64,000 bases of DNA from Pseudoalteromonas luteoviolacea (lineage in GTDB: Bacteria; Pseudomonadota; Gammaproteobacteria; Enterobacterales; Alteromonadaceae): positions 62,001 through 126,000 of the forward strand of contig NZ_JWIC01000004.1 of NCBI RefSeq assembly GCF_000814765.1, given 5' to 3'. The position numbers and the translations under genes are program-made. The first letter of the stretch is position 1. Each line of letters begins with the position of its first letter. Shown piece after piece: positions 56,102-64,000 of the stretch. The notes beneath the pieces are model-generated. The model did no database searches, had not been told where the DNA came from, and saw only the letters and a list, made by a program, of their open reading frames with translations.

Positions 56102-59100
56102 ATGCACCCCAAAACAATTTGCTTTTTTTGTATTCGCAAGGTTTGGCAGGTTTTTGCTGTTACGCTGGTCATTGTGGCGGTTTTGGTTTCGCTGCTGAAA
56201 CTAAGCCTCCCATATGCTAATGATTACAAAACAAGCATTGAATCTTTAATTTATCGTCAACTTAATGTCGAATTAAGTATCGGCTCAATCAGCGCAAGTT
56301 GGCAGGGGACTGGACCTGCGCTGGTACTTGAAAATGTAAGTTTCGAAGATAATCAAAATGCGCCTATCTCCTTGCATATCGATAACACCAGTTTGCAAGT
56401 GAATGTGGTGCAGTCTCTTAGGCAGTGGCAATTAGTATCCAATTATTTTGTACTGGATGGCTTTAAAGCCAATATTCATTTAGATCGGCTCAATTTAGCT
56501 GAAAGCTCAGGTGATTTTGAGCAACAAGCTTTGCTTGAAGGCCTGTTTCTAGGTGAAACTGGTCATTTTGCGGTGCAAAACAGTGAAGTAAAGTTATTTA
56601 TCGAGGATGACAATTACCACAAGGTACTTGTTCAAGATATGGTATGGCAAAATAGTACCAATGCTCATCACGGTGAAGGTCGGTTAATCTTTCCAAGTCT
56701 GTCACAAGGCAGCTTGAATACTCGGGTTAAACTGTCAGGAGAAAGCTTACATGAGATCGCTGGAGATATTTATCTTCAAGCACACGATCTGAATGTTTTG
56801 GATCTTATCGATGAGCACTTAGATGATGATTATCGAAATTTAAGTGCGAGTATTAATGGCCAGCTTTGGGCACAGTTAGAGCTGGGTAAATTACAAGACA
56901 TCTTGATTGAAGTGCAGCCAAGCTACGTCACATGGTTAGATAGTAGCCAGACTAATAAATTAGGTCTGGAATCCGGTCAAATCCGTTTTGCCCCCGCTGA
57001 GCATGGTTGGTCGCTTTCAAGTTCTGAGTTTCATTTTCGCAGCAATGAGCAAGATTACCCACCCATGTATTTTCAAGGAAAGTGGTCTGACACACACTCT
57101 ACTTTTTGGATACAACAGTTTGATTTAGAGCCCATTGCTCATGCTTTAGCCTTAACACACTACGGCTGGGCCAAAGGCATTGAACAAAGTGAATTTCATG
57201 GCGCATTGAGTAAAGCAAAGCTTACCTTTAGTGACAGTGAAGGCGTCACCGCTTGGGGGGAACTAGAAGATATAGGCTGGCAAGAGAGCGACAACGCCCC
57301 TGGGCTTAAAGGGCTTAATCTTGAGTTTAACTGGCAAGGACAGCGAGGTGTCGTCAGTGTCAGTGCTCATCAGCAGCAACTTGTCACTGGACCGCGCTTT
57401 AAAGCCCCCATTGATATTGATGAACTCAATGGTGATATTCATTTTTGGCAGGATCAGCAAGATAATTGGCACGTTAATTCAGACAACTTATGGGCCAGCA
57501 ACAAGCAAATTGCTGTGGCACTTGAGTTTCATACTCGATTGTTCGAATACCCTGAGCTTGATTTATATGCTGAGGCATTTGCTAAAGATGCTTCTATTGC
57601 AGGCCATTATTTTCCACTCGACTTAATGCACAGTAACCTCGTTGAATATCTCGAACGCGGGATCATTGCTGGGCAAGATGTCCGTGCCCAAGTACTGCTA
57701 TCAGGACCGTTAACAGCATTCCCATTTCGTGATAAGCAGGGACAATTTGAGGTATTGGCAAAGATACAAGGTGCGGAGTTCTTATTTGCTCCTGACTGGC
57801 AAAGCGTCAAAGATGCGGGCGTTGAGCTACACTTCCACAATGAACGTATGGACATATTAGCAACTTCAGGCAAGCTGTCTAATCAGACTATCGACGGTGA
57901 AGTGCTCGTGAGTTTACCGGATCTTGAACAAGCCGATAACCTTTACGTGAAAATTAAGCAGCAAACTGAGGCTGCCAGTTTAAAAGACTTTTTTGCAGAC
58001 ACTCCCATAGCTGATCCTTTAGTCAATGTATTTGAAGTTGTGCAAGGGCAAGGGCGTGCTGAAGGTGATATTGAACTTGATATCGATCTTAAAGATCTGA
58101 ATGTGCTTGCTAAAGGCAAGGTACTACTGGATAACAACCGAATTTATTTAAGTAAGCCGGGCATGCAACTTGATAATGTTGCTGGTGAGCTTACTTTTCA
58201 TGACGATGAAATTAAGCTGATAGATGCGAAAGCAACTTGGCTTACTATGCCTATCGACTTCTCTGTGAGGGGCAGTGACGATAAACAAGGCTATGAAGTG
58301 AATGTGCAAACATCATTGCTTGCGAACAGCGAAGCGTTATTGCCTCATGGGACTGGCCTGATGGATGGGTTTATTGCCGGTACTTCTGTGCTAGATACCA
58401 ATGTGGCATTGAATTTTACTGAGCAAGGGTTTAATTATTTGGCAAGCTTTAGCTCCGACCTAAGTGGAACTGCTGTGACACTGCCTGCGCCGTATAACAA
58501 GTTAGCACAGACGAAAGGAAAGTTAATTGGTGAGGTGAGAGGGGATGATATTTCTAACCTGATCACAGCAAACATTAATGATCTACTTTACTTTAATGGG
58601 ATTCTGGATAATCAAAGCGGACAGTTTGATAAAGCACATTTAGTTATCAGCAAGCAGAATAGGGGCTTAGATAGACCCGGTTTCTCCGTGACCATTGACC
58701 AAGATGAATTACAACTCGATAGTTGGTTTGAATTTCTTGATAGAGTCATTGAGCAAAGTAAGGGCGCCACTGAGCAAGACCAAAGTTTATTGCCCCAATT
58801 TAGTGAAATTCGGGCAAATTTAGGTCAACTTTATGTTGGCAATATCTTGTTCAACGATGTTGAAATGCTTATGAAGCCTGACAGTGACGGGCTTGAAATG
58901 CGTTTGAATGGTAAGGAGCTTAGGGCACAGGTGCAGTTGCCTAGACAAGATACCAGTCCTATTCGTGTGCAAGCGGATTATCTACGGATTAATTCACAGC
59001 AGACAGAAGCAACCGAACCACCTAAAGCGCAGATTGGGGGAGACGAGTGGTTAGTCAATATCCCTGCCATAGAGTTTGGCTGTGATGATTGCCGCATTAA

Positions 59101-60136
59101 CCAATATCAGTTAGATAGGGTGAATCTGGCATTTTCAGGTAATGGTGAGCAACTGATAATCAGTAACCTCAATGTTGATAAAGGCACACATACCCTCTCG
59201 GCGACAGGGCGCTGGCAAGATGGTGTATCTCATGTTAGCGGTAATTTAAGTAGTGCGGACTTTGGCGATTTAATGGAGGAGTTTGATATAACTTCCACTG
59301 TTAAGGACTCCCAAGCGAATATTGACTTCGATCTAAATTGGCGCGCAGCACCGTACGACTTTGATTGGGAGACATTGGGTGGGGAGATCCAGTGGCAACT
59401 TGGTGAAGGGCATTTAACAGACATCAGTGACCAAGGCGCACGTGTTTTTTCATTGCTGAGTTTAGACTCGTTGGTTCGAAAGTTAAAATTAGACTTTCGT
59501 GATGTATTTGCAAAAGGGTTTTTCTATAACCAGATGGAAGGCAGCTTGCAGATAGAGAATGGGGTTGCTTACACGCAGGATACAAAAATGGATGGTGTTC
59601 CTGCGGATCTCAGCATTACAGGGTATGTCAATTTAAAGACTCATGAAATCAATTATGATTTAGCCATTGCGCCACAAGTTACGTCAAGTTTACCGGTCAT
59701 TGTGGGTTGGATGGTGAATCCTGTAACTGGGCTTGCGGCGTTAGCTATTGATAAAGTGATCCACTCAGCCCGAGTTATTTCTGAAATTAACTTTAAAGTG
59801 ACAGGCACAATGCAAGAGCCCGTTGTGACAGAGGTTGATAGAAAGAGTCGAGAAGTCACTTTACCGGGTGTCAAAGCACCTGAAGAACCTAAACCAACTC
59901 CATCTCCATCAACTGAGGCGCAAGATACCCATCAGAGTGAACAAAGCAAGCCTGTTCAAGTCGAACCACCATCTCCTGCACCTGTGAATCTCAAAGCAGG
60001 TCAGCAAGCTGTTGAAGGGCAAAAGAAACCTGAAAAGTCAGACGTTAAACCATCAAATAAAGCGCTTGATAAAGCTGAAAAAAAGGATAAACAAGCTAGC
60101 AAAGTGCTCGATGAAAACACTGACATGGTACTTTAA
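56102..60136 (+). CDS. yhdP: AsmA-like phospholipid transport protein YhdP
   Basis: A 1344-aa protein with one N-terminal membrane helix (VFAVTLVIVAVLVSLLKLSL) and a very long periplasmic part of repeated beta-strand groove, including the DUF3971 region and the AsmA-like C-terminal part (FDLNWRAAPYDFDWETLGGE, GEGHLTDIS, GARVFSLLSL). E. coli YhdP, with TamB and YdbH, spans the periplasm to move phospholipids to the outer membrane. The last ~85 residues form a Pro/Lys/Glu-rich low-complexity tail (from about 1257) beyond the conserved part. Six nt after rng. Confidence 0.95.
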   Translation: MHPKTICFFCIRKVWQVFAVTLVIVAVLVSLLKLSLPYANDYKTSIESLIYRQLNVELSIGSISASWQGTGPALVLENVSFEDNQNAPISLHIDNTSLQVNVVQSLRQWQLVSNYFVLDGFKANIHLDRLNLAESSGDFEQQALLEGLFLGETGHFAVQNSEVKLFIEDDNYHKVLVQDMVWQNSTNAHHGEGRLIFPSLSQGSLNTRVKLSGESLHEIAGDIYLQAHDLNVLDLIDEHLDDDYRNLSASINGQLWAQLELGKLQDILIEVQPSYVTWLDSSQTNKLGLESGQIRFAPAEHGWSLSSSEFHFRSNEQDYPPMYFQGKWSDTHSTFWIQQFDLEPIAHALALTHYGWAKGIEQSEFHGALSKAKLTFSDSEGVTAWGELEDIGWQESDNAPGLKGLNLEFNWQGQRGVVSVSAHQQQLVTGPRFKAPIDIDELNGDIHFWQDQQDNWHVNSDNLWASNKQIAVALEFHTRLFEYPELDLYAEAFAKDASIAGHYFPLDLMHSNLVEYLERGIIAGQDVRAQVLLSGPLTAFPFRDKQGQFEVLAKIQGAEFLFAPDWQSVKDAGVELHFHNERMDILATSGKLSNQTIDGEVLVSLPDLEQADNLYVKIKQQTEAASLKDFFADTPIADPLVNVFEVVQGQGRAEGDIELDIDLKDLNVLAKGKVLLDNNRIYLSKPGMQLDNVAGELTFHDDEIKLIDAKATWLTMPIDFSVRGSDDKQGYEVNVQTSLLANSEALLPHGTGLMDGFIAGTSVLDTNVALNFTEQGFNYLASFSSDLSGTAVTLPAPYNKLAQTKGKLIGEVRGDDISNLITANINDLLYFNGILDNQSGQFDKAHLVISKQNRGLDRPGFSVTIDQDELQLDSWFEFLDRVIEQSKGATEQDQSLLPQFSEIRANLGQLYVGNILFNDVEMLMKPDSDGLEMRLNGKELRAQVQLPRQDTSPIRVQADYLRINSQQTEATEPPKAQIGGDEWLVNIPAIEFGCDDCRINQYQLDRVNLAFSGNGEQLIISNLNVDKGTHTLSATGRWQDGVSHVSGNLSSADFGDLMEEFDITSTVKDSQANIDFDLNWRAAPYDFDWETLGGEIQWQLGEGHLTDISDQGARVFSLLSLDSLVRKLKLDFRDVFAKGFFYNQMEGSLQIENGVAYTQDTKMDGVPADLSITGYVNLKTHEINYDLAIAPQVTSSLPVIVGWMVNPVTGLAALAIDKVIHSARVISEINFKVTGTMQEPVVTEVDRKSREVTLPGVKAPEEPKPTPSPSTEAQDTHQSEQSKPVQVEPPSPAPVNLKAGQQAVEGQKKPEKSDVKPSNKALDKAEKKDKQASKVLDENTDMVL

Positions 60137-60166
60137 GTTAGATATTTACGCTGGGGTTAAAGCAAT

Positions 60167-60997
60167 ATGATGAGAGCAAAGCAGGCCAATCTAGTCGTCA
60201 TCCCGATGTGTTCAGGGAGTGTCCCGGAAGATAACTTTCGATATTTAACTGAGCAACTCAATGCCATATGTGTTGAATCCCCCACGTTAGTTTGCTTACC
60301 GGAAGCTTGGTTGGCATTTTGTGCAAATGGAAGTGATACGTTTGATGTCGCTCAATCCAGTGATGTGTGGATAGAGAAAATCTCGCAGCTTTGCAAAGAG
60401 AAAAATATTTGGCTGCATGCAGGTACAATTCCTATTCAAGCGACTGGGGAGAAATATTATGCGGCTAGCTGCTTATTTGATGATCAAGGTCAGCTTGTCG
60501 CTCAGTATAATAAAATTCACTTATTTGATGCGGATGTCAGCGATCAATCTAAACGCTACAGAGAATCAGACTTTACCGAAGCTGGCAGTGAAGTTGTTGT
60601 TGTAGATAGTCCATTTGGTAGACTAGGCTTAAGTGTGTGTTACGACATGCGCTTTGCAGGCCTTTATCAGGTTCAACGTGCACAGCAAGCGAATATATTG
60701 CTAGTACCCAGTGCATTTACTACCGTAACAGGGGAAGCACACTGGCTGCCATTGCTACAGGCCAGAGCGATTGAAACGCAGTGTTTTGTTATTGCAGCGG
60801 CCCAAGTTGGGTTACACCAAAACGGGCGAGAAACTTATGGGCACAGTGTGATTATTTCTCCATGGGGAGAGGTGTTGGATGATAGTATGCTATCTTTGCA
60901 GCCCATTCAAAGACAGTTAGATTTTACCGAGCTGTATGATATTAGGCATGCGATGCCTGTATTCAAGCACAATCGATTTAAGAGCAATATGATATGA
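60167..60997 (+). CDS. carbon-nitrogen hydrolase (nitrilase superfamily, Nit1-like)
   Basis: A 276-aa cytoplasmic amidohydrolase. The Glu-Lys-Cys triad is E46 (LPEAW), K116 (NKIHLFD) and C158 (VCYDMRF), spaced as in the family. It is most like Nit1/NIT2-type amidases, which hydrolyse deaminated glutathione or omega-amides of 2-oxo acids; which of these is not decided. It overlaps tldD by 4 nt (ATGA), and follows yhdP by 30 nt. It lies between yhdP and tldD, which are neighbours in E. coli. Confidence 0.9.
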   Translation: MMRAKQANLVVIPMCSGSVPEDNFRYLTEQLNAICVESPTLVCLPEAWLAFCANGSDTFDVAQSSDVWIEKISQLCKEKNIWLHAGTIPIQATGEKYYAASCLFDDQGQLVAQYNKIHLFDADVSDQSKRYRESDFTEAGSEVVVVDSPFGRLGLSVCYDMRFAGLYQVQRAQQANILLVPSAFTTVTGEAHWLPLLQARAIETQCFVIAAAQVGLHQNGRETYGHSVIISPWGEVLDDSMLSLQPIQRQLDFTELYDIRHAMPVFKHNRFKSNMI

Positions 60998-62433
60998 ATC
61001 AAGTTGAAAAAAGCTTGTTAGCTGATAGCCAGTTAACCAGAGAGCAGCTGGAACAAACACTTAATTATATCCATCAATATAATGTGGATTATTCCGATCT
61101 GTATTTTCAGTCCAGTTACAATGAAACTTGGGTGCTTGAAGATGGCAAGGTCAAAGAGGGTAGCTACAATATTGAACGCGGTGTTGGTGTAAGGGCAGTC
61201 AGTGGTGAGCAAACGGGGTTTAGCTACTCGGATGCGATTAATTTAGAGGCCATCAACCAAGCTGCCGAGGCTGCGAGGTCGATTGCACAGCAAGGTGAAT
61301 CCAAAACGATACAGGTTTTTACAGACGTTCAGGCGCCAATTCAGTTTCAACCTGTGCAACCTTTGTTGAGTATGAGTGACGAAGAAAAGATCACCTTGCT
61401 CAGAGAAGTAGACAATGCAATTAGGGAACTGGCACCGGACGCGCAACAGGTGGTTTGTTCAATTGCTGCAGTCTATGAAGAGGTCTTAATCGCTGCAAGT
61501 GATGGGACGTTTGCTACAGATATTCGTCCACTAGTGCGATTAAATTGCTCTGTATTACTTGAGAATAATGGTCGTAGAGAGCGCGGTAGTGCCGGTGGTG
61601 GCGCCCGTTTAGATTACGGCTATTTTAAAGAGTTAGAAGATGGCCAGCCGCGCTGGATGAGTTATGCAAAAGAAGCGGTCAGGCAAGCGCGTGTTAATTT
61701 AACCGCGATTGATGCGCCTGCGGGGACGATGCCTGTGGTGTTGGGGTCGGGTTGGCCGGGTGTCTTGTTACATGAAGCCGTCGGTCATGGACTGGAAGGT
61801 GATTTCAATCGTAAAGGTGCCTCAGCTTTTAGTGGCCGTGTGGGTGAGCAAGTGGCATCTTCACTGTGCACAGTGGTAGATGATGGCACGATGGCTAACC
61901 GTCGTGGTTCATTGAATATTGACGATGAAGGTACGCCTGCAGGATATAATGTGCTGATCGAAAACGGCATTTTAAAAGGGTATATGCAAGACAAAACCAA
62001 TGCGCGTCTAATGGAGACTCAGCCAACCGGTAATGCACGCAGAGAGTCTTTTGCACATCTCCCTATGCCAAGAATGACCAATACTTACATGTTGGCTGGC
62101 GAGAGTACACAGCAAGACATTATCAGCTCAGTGAAAAAAGGGATATTTGCGAGCAACTTTGGCGGTGGTCAAGTCGATATTACGTCAGGCAAGTTTGTGT
62201 TCTCAGCGTCAGAAGCGTACTTAATTGAAGATGGTAAAGTGACTCAACCAATTAAAGGAGCGACTTTGATTGGTAACGGTCCCGAAGCCATGCAGCAGAT
62301 CTCGATGGTTGGCAACGATTTGTCACTGGATAGAGGCGTCGGTGTGTGCGGTAAAGATGGTCAAAGTGTCCCTGTAGGGGTCGGTCAGCCAAGCCTTAAA
62401 ATTGATCAACTGACTGTGGGTGGCACGGCTTAG
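60994..62433 (+). CDS. tldD: metalloprotease TldD
   Basis: A 479-aa subunit of the TldD/TldE (PmbA) heterodimeric zinc protease, which processes unfolded or modified peptides such as microcin B17 and CcdA in E. coli. The HExxxH motif lies in [13 protein letters not shown] (near residue 262). [18 protein letters not shown] and [12 protein letters not shown] are typical. Last gene of the mre-tldD run, ended by a hairpin. The partner pmbA is 0.7 kb downstream. Confidence 0.97.
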   Translation: MNQVEKSLLADSQLTREQLEQTLNYIHQYNVDYSDLYFQSSYNETWVLEDGKVKEGSYNIERGVGVRAVSGEQTGFSYSDAINLEAINQAAEAARSIAQQGESKTIQVFTDVQAPIQFQPVQPLLSMSDEEKITLLREVDNAIRELAPDAQQVVCSIAAVYEEVLIAASDGTFATDIRPLVRLNCSVLLENNGRRERGSAGGGARLDYGYFKELEDGQPRWMSYAKEAVRQARVNLTAIDAPAGTMPVVLGSGWPGVLLHEAVGHGLEGDFNRKGASAFSGRVGEQVASSLCTVVDDGTMANRRGSLNIDDEGTPAGYNVLIENGILKGYMQDKTNARLMETQPTGNARRESFAHLPMPRMTNTYMLAGESTQQDIISSVKKGIFASNFGGGQVDITSGKFVFSASEAYLIEDGKVTQPIKGATLIGNGPEAMQQISMVGNDLSLDRGVGVCGKDGQSVPVGVGQPSLKIDQLTVGGTA

Positions 62434-62448
62434 CCATAGGTGTAGCGT

Positions 62449-62468
62449 AGGGGAGGCGCGACTCCCCT
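62449..62468. terminator. hairpin between tldD and darP
   Basis: AGGGGAG (62449-62455) and CTCCCCT (62462-62468) form a 7-bp stem with a 6-nt loop between two convergent genes; a strong T tract is absent. Confidence 0.5.
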
Positions 62469-62479
62469 TACATAACATA

Positions 62480-63004
62480 CTAAGGCAAGATGGCTTCTTT
62501 TAAATATTGAAAGAGTTCTTTGTAACCTTTTGCAGGCTTTTCAGCTTTCAATTCTTTATTTGCTTGGCGCACTAGTTGGCGCAGCTTTTGGCGCTCCATT
62601 GATGGGTGTGCCTCAAGCAATTCATTAATCTTGCTGTCACCTAGCTTTAATACATCATCACGTACTCTTTCGACTTGACCAAGTAAAACTTCGGCTTGAT
62701 TGTTCCTATTTAGCAACATATCCAAAGCCGTTTGCAGCTGTTCAACATTGTCTGTGGTACGCAGTACTTTTGCTATGTAGTTCATGTGACGACGATACGC
62801 ATCGTGTTTACCGCGAATTTTATCCGCAAGGGCCATCGCTTCAACGAGTTCGTTAGTGAGCGGAAGCTTCTCTCGCTGCTTTTTACCTAGTTCGGCGATA
62901 TCAATGCCCAGTTGCTGGTATTGCTGCGCATCTCGCTTCAATTCACTCTTTGATACATAGATGATTTCTTCGTCTTCGACGTTATGGTCTGGTTTTTTTG
63001 CCAT
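62480..63004 (-). CDS. darP: ribosome-associated protein DarP (YjgA, UPF0307)
   Basis: A 174-aa helical, highly charged protein resembling E. coli YjgA: VSKSELKRDAQQYQQLG, RGKHDAYRRHMNYIAKVLR and GYKELFQYLKEAI. DarP binds late 50S assembly intermediates. Convergent with tldD and divergent from pmbA, as in E. coli, where yjgA and pmbA also lie back to back. Confidence 0.95.
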   Translation of the reverse strand: MAKKPDHNVEDEEIIYVSKSELKRDAQQYQQLGIDIAELGKKQREKLPLTNELVEAMALADKIRGKHDAYRRHMNYIAKVLRTTDNVEQLQTALDMLLNRNNQAEVLLGQVERVRDDVLKLGDSKINELLEAHPSMERQKLRQLVRQANKELKAEKPAKGYKELFQYLKEAILP

Positions 63005-63154
63005 GATATTAGGCCATTTAATATTACAATATTATTGATTATACCAAGAAGCGCAGAAAAATATCGCTATAGTGAAGTCATTCGCAATCTATCTCAGCGA
63101 AATTGTATGTCCTGTGTTAGGATTGAAGTGTTTACAAGTATTTGGAAAAGCAAC

Positions 63155-64000
63155 ATGAATGATAACCAAGCTGGTTCTATATACCATCAAATCGACGAAG
63201 TGAAAGGTGCTGTCTCAGAAGTGTTAACTATGGCTTCTGAATTGGGCGCAACTTCCGCTGAAGCGGCAATGAGTCGTACCTCAGGGCTGTCTGTTAGTAC
63301 TCGAATGGGTGAAGTTGATACGATTGAGTTTAATCAAGATGGCAGTTTGGGGATCAGCGTGTACGTTGGCAATCACAAAGGCTCTGCTTCTACAGCGGAT
63401 CTAAGTGAGCAAGCTTTACGTTCAGTGGTTAAAAAAGCCATTGAAATTGCAAAATATACGGCTGATGATGAGTGCAATGGGCTTGCTGACAAAGCGCTGA
63501 TGGCAACAGACATTCCCGATCTGGATCTGCATCACCCTTGGAGTTTATCACCACAAGAAGCGATTGAGCATTGTATTGAAGCTGAAAAGTCTGCATTAGA
63601 GTTTGATGAACGTATCGTCAATTCAGACGGGGCCAGCTTAGCTTCTCATCAAGGGTTAAGGGTATATGGTAATAGTCACGGTTTTTTGGCGGGCTTTCCT
63701 CGCTCACGTCATACCTTAAGTACGATGGTCATTGGCCAAGAAGGTGACATGATGCAGCGTGACTCGGCTTTCAGTATTGCGAGAAAGCATGACCACTTAA
63801 AAGACCCGCAGGCTGTTGGAGTGGAAGCCGCGCAGTCGACACTGGCGAAGCTTAGTAGCCAAAAGCTGTCGACGATGAAAGTACCGGTTGTGTTTCGTGC
63901 GGATATTGCCAATAGCTTATTTGGACATCTGGTGTCGGCAATTGGCGGCGGGGCTTTGTACCGCAAGTCTAGCTTCTTACTCGATACACTTGGAAAGCAA
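63155..64000 (+). CDS. pmbA: metalloprotease subunit PmbA (TldE), 3' end outside window
   Basis: 282 codons are visible and the frame is open to the last base; the E. coli protein has 450 aa, so about a third is missing. RTSGLSVSTRMGEVDTIEFN and DGSLGISVYVGNHKGSAST are typical of PmbA. It lacks the HExxxH motif carried by TldD and forms the regulatory or substrate-binding half of the dimer. GGAAAAG lies close to the ATG. Confidence 0.95.
   Translation, partial: MNDNQAGSIYHQIDEVKGAVSEVLTMASELGATSAEAAMSRTSGLSVSTRMGEVDTIEFNQDGSLGISVYVGNHKGSASTADLSEQALRSVVKKAIEIAKYTADDECNGLADKALMATDIPDLDLHHPWSLSPQEAIEHCIEAEKSALEFDERIVNSDGASLASHQGLRVYGNSHGFLAGFPRSRHTLSTMVIGQEGDMMQRDSAFSIARKHDHLKDPQAVGVEAAQSTLAKLSSQKLSTMKVPVVFRADIANSLFGHLVSAIGGGALYRKSSFLLDTLGKQ

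Overview
The window looks like a chromosomal core region of a marine gammaproteobacterium of the order Alteromonadales, most like Pseudoalteromonas. The evidence is the set of recognisable proteins (YgiQ, SlmA, CoaBC, RadC, L28/L33, MutM, ComM/YifB, UvrA, SSB, MreBCD, Maf, RNase G, YhdP, TldD/PmbA, DarP), the moderately AT-rich sequence, two secreted S9 peptidases, and a family II (DHH) pyrophosphatase. No species call was possible from the sequence alone. There is no rRNA, no convincing tRNA, no CRISPR array, no insertion sequence and no prophage.

Layout. 1-3.7 kb: end of a GGDEF/EAL protein, then ygiQ. 3.8-6.5 kb: secreted S9 peptidase. 6.6-10.1 kb: slmA and coaBC (minus) divergent from radC-rpmB-rpmG. 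10.1-11.8 kb: AT-rich accessory pocket with one orphan secreted protein between two look-alike terminators. 11.8-14.3 kb: ppaC, a small membrane-anchored protein and mutM. 14.3-20.6 kb: an M20 peptidase divergent from two ATP-grasp ligases and a multidomain M14 carboxypeptidase. This is the best candidate for an uncharacterised system, probably cytoplasmic peptide-conjugate synthesis and turnover. 21.1-24 kb: TRIC-family protein, comM and an orphan OmpR-type regulator. 24.2-31.7 kb: second S9 peptidase, CNNM/CBS protein, receiver-EAL protein, M50 protease and a short-chain fatty acid transporter. 32-37.5 kb: small TM2-like protein, lipoprotein, AEC carrier, yacL, 2OG oxygenase, thioesterase and an unknown inner membrane protein.

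37.6-43.7 kb: uvrA with a perfect LexA box upstream, then a solute-binding protein, a YajR-like MFS carrier and ssb. 44.3-46.4 kb: overlapping pair of a DUF4910-type aminopeptidase-like protein and a formyltransferase. 46.8-51.6 kb: degenerate CsrD-like EAL protein, a PLP enzyme and a secreted PEGA-SUMF1 protein. 51.7-62.4 kb: the tightly packed mreB-mreC-mreD-maf-rng-yhdP-nitrilase-tldD run (cell shape, nucleotide sanitation, rRNA processing, envelope lipid transport, peptide maturation). 62.5-64 kb: darP (yjgA) divergent from pmbA, which runs off the end.

Functional links. TldD and PmbA (both in the window) form one heterodimeric protease. uvrA and ssb are both DNA-repair genes, and the only LexA site found lies before uvrA. 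Three EAL-domain proteins suggest active cyclic-di-GMP signalling. The coaBC-slmA block lacks the dut gene that usually separates the two, and the usual rpmB-rpmG-mutM linkage is broken by the orphan gene, ppaC and one small gene.
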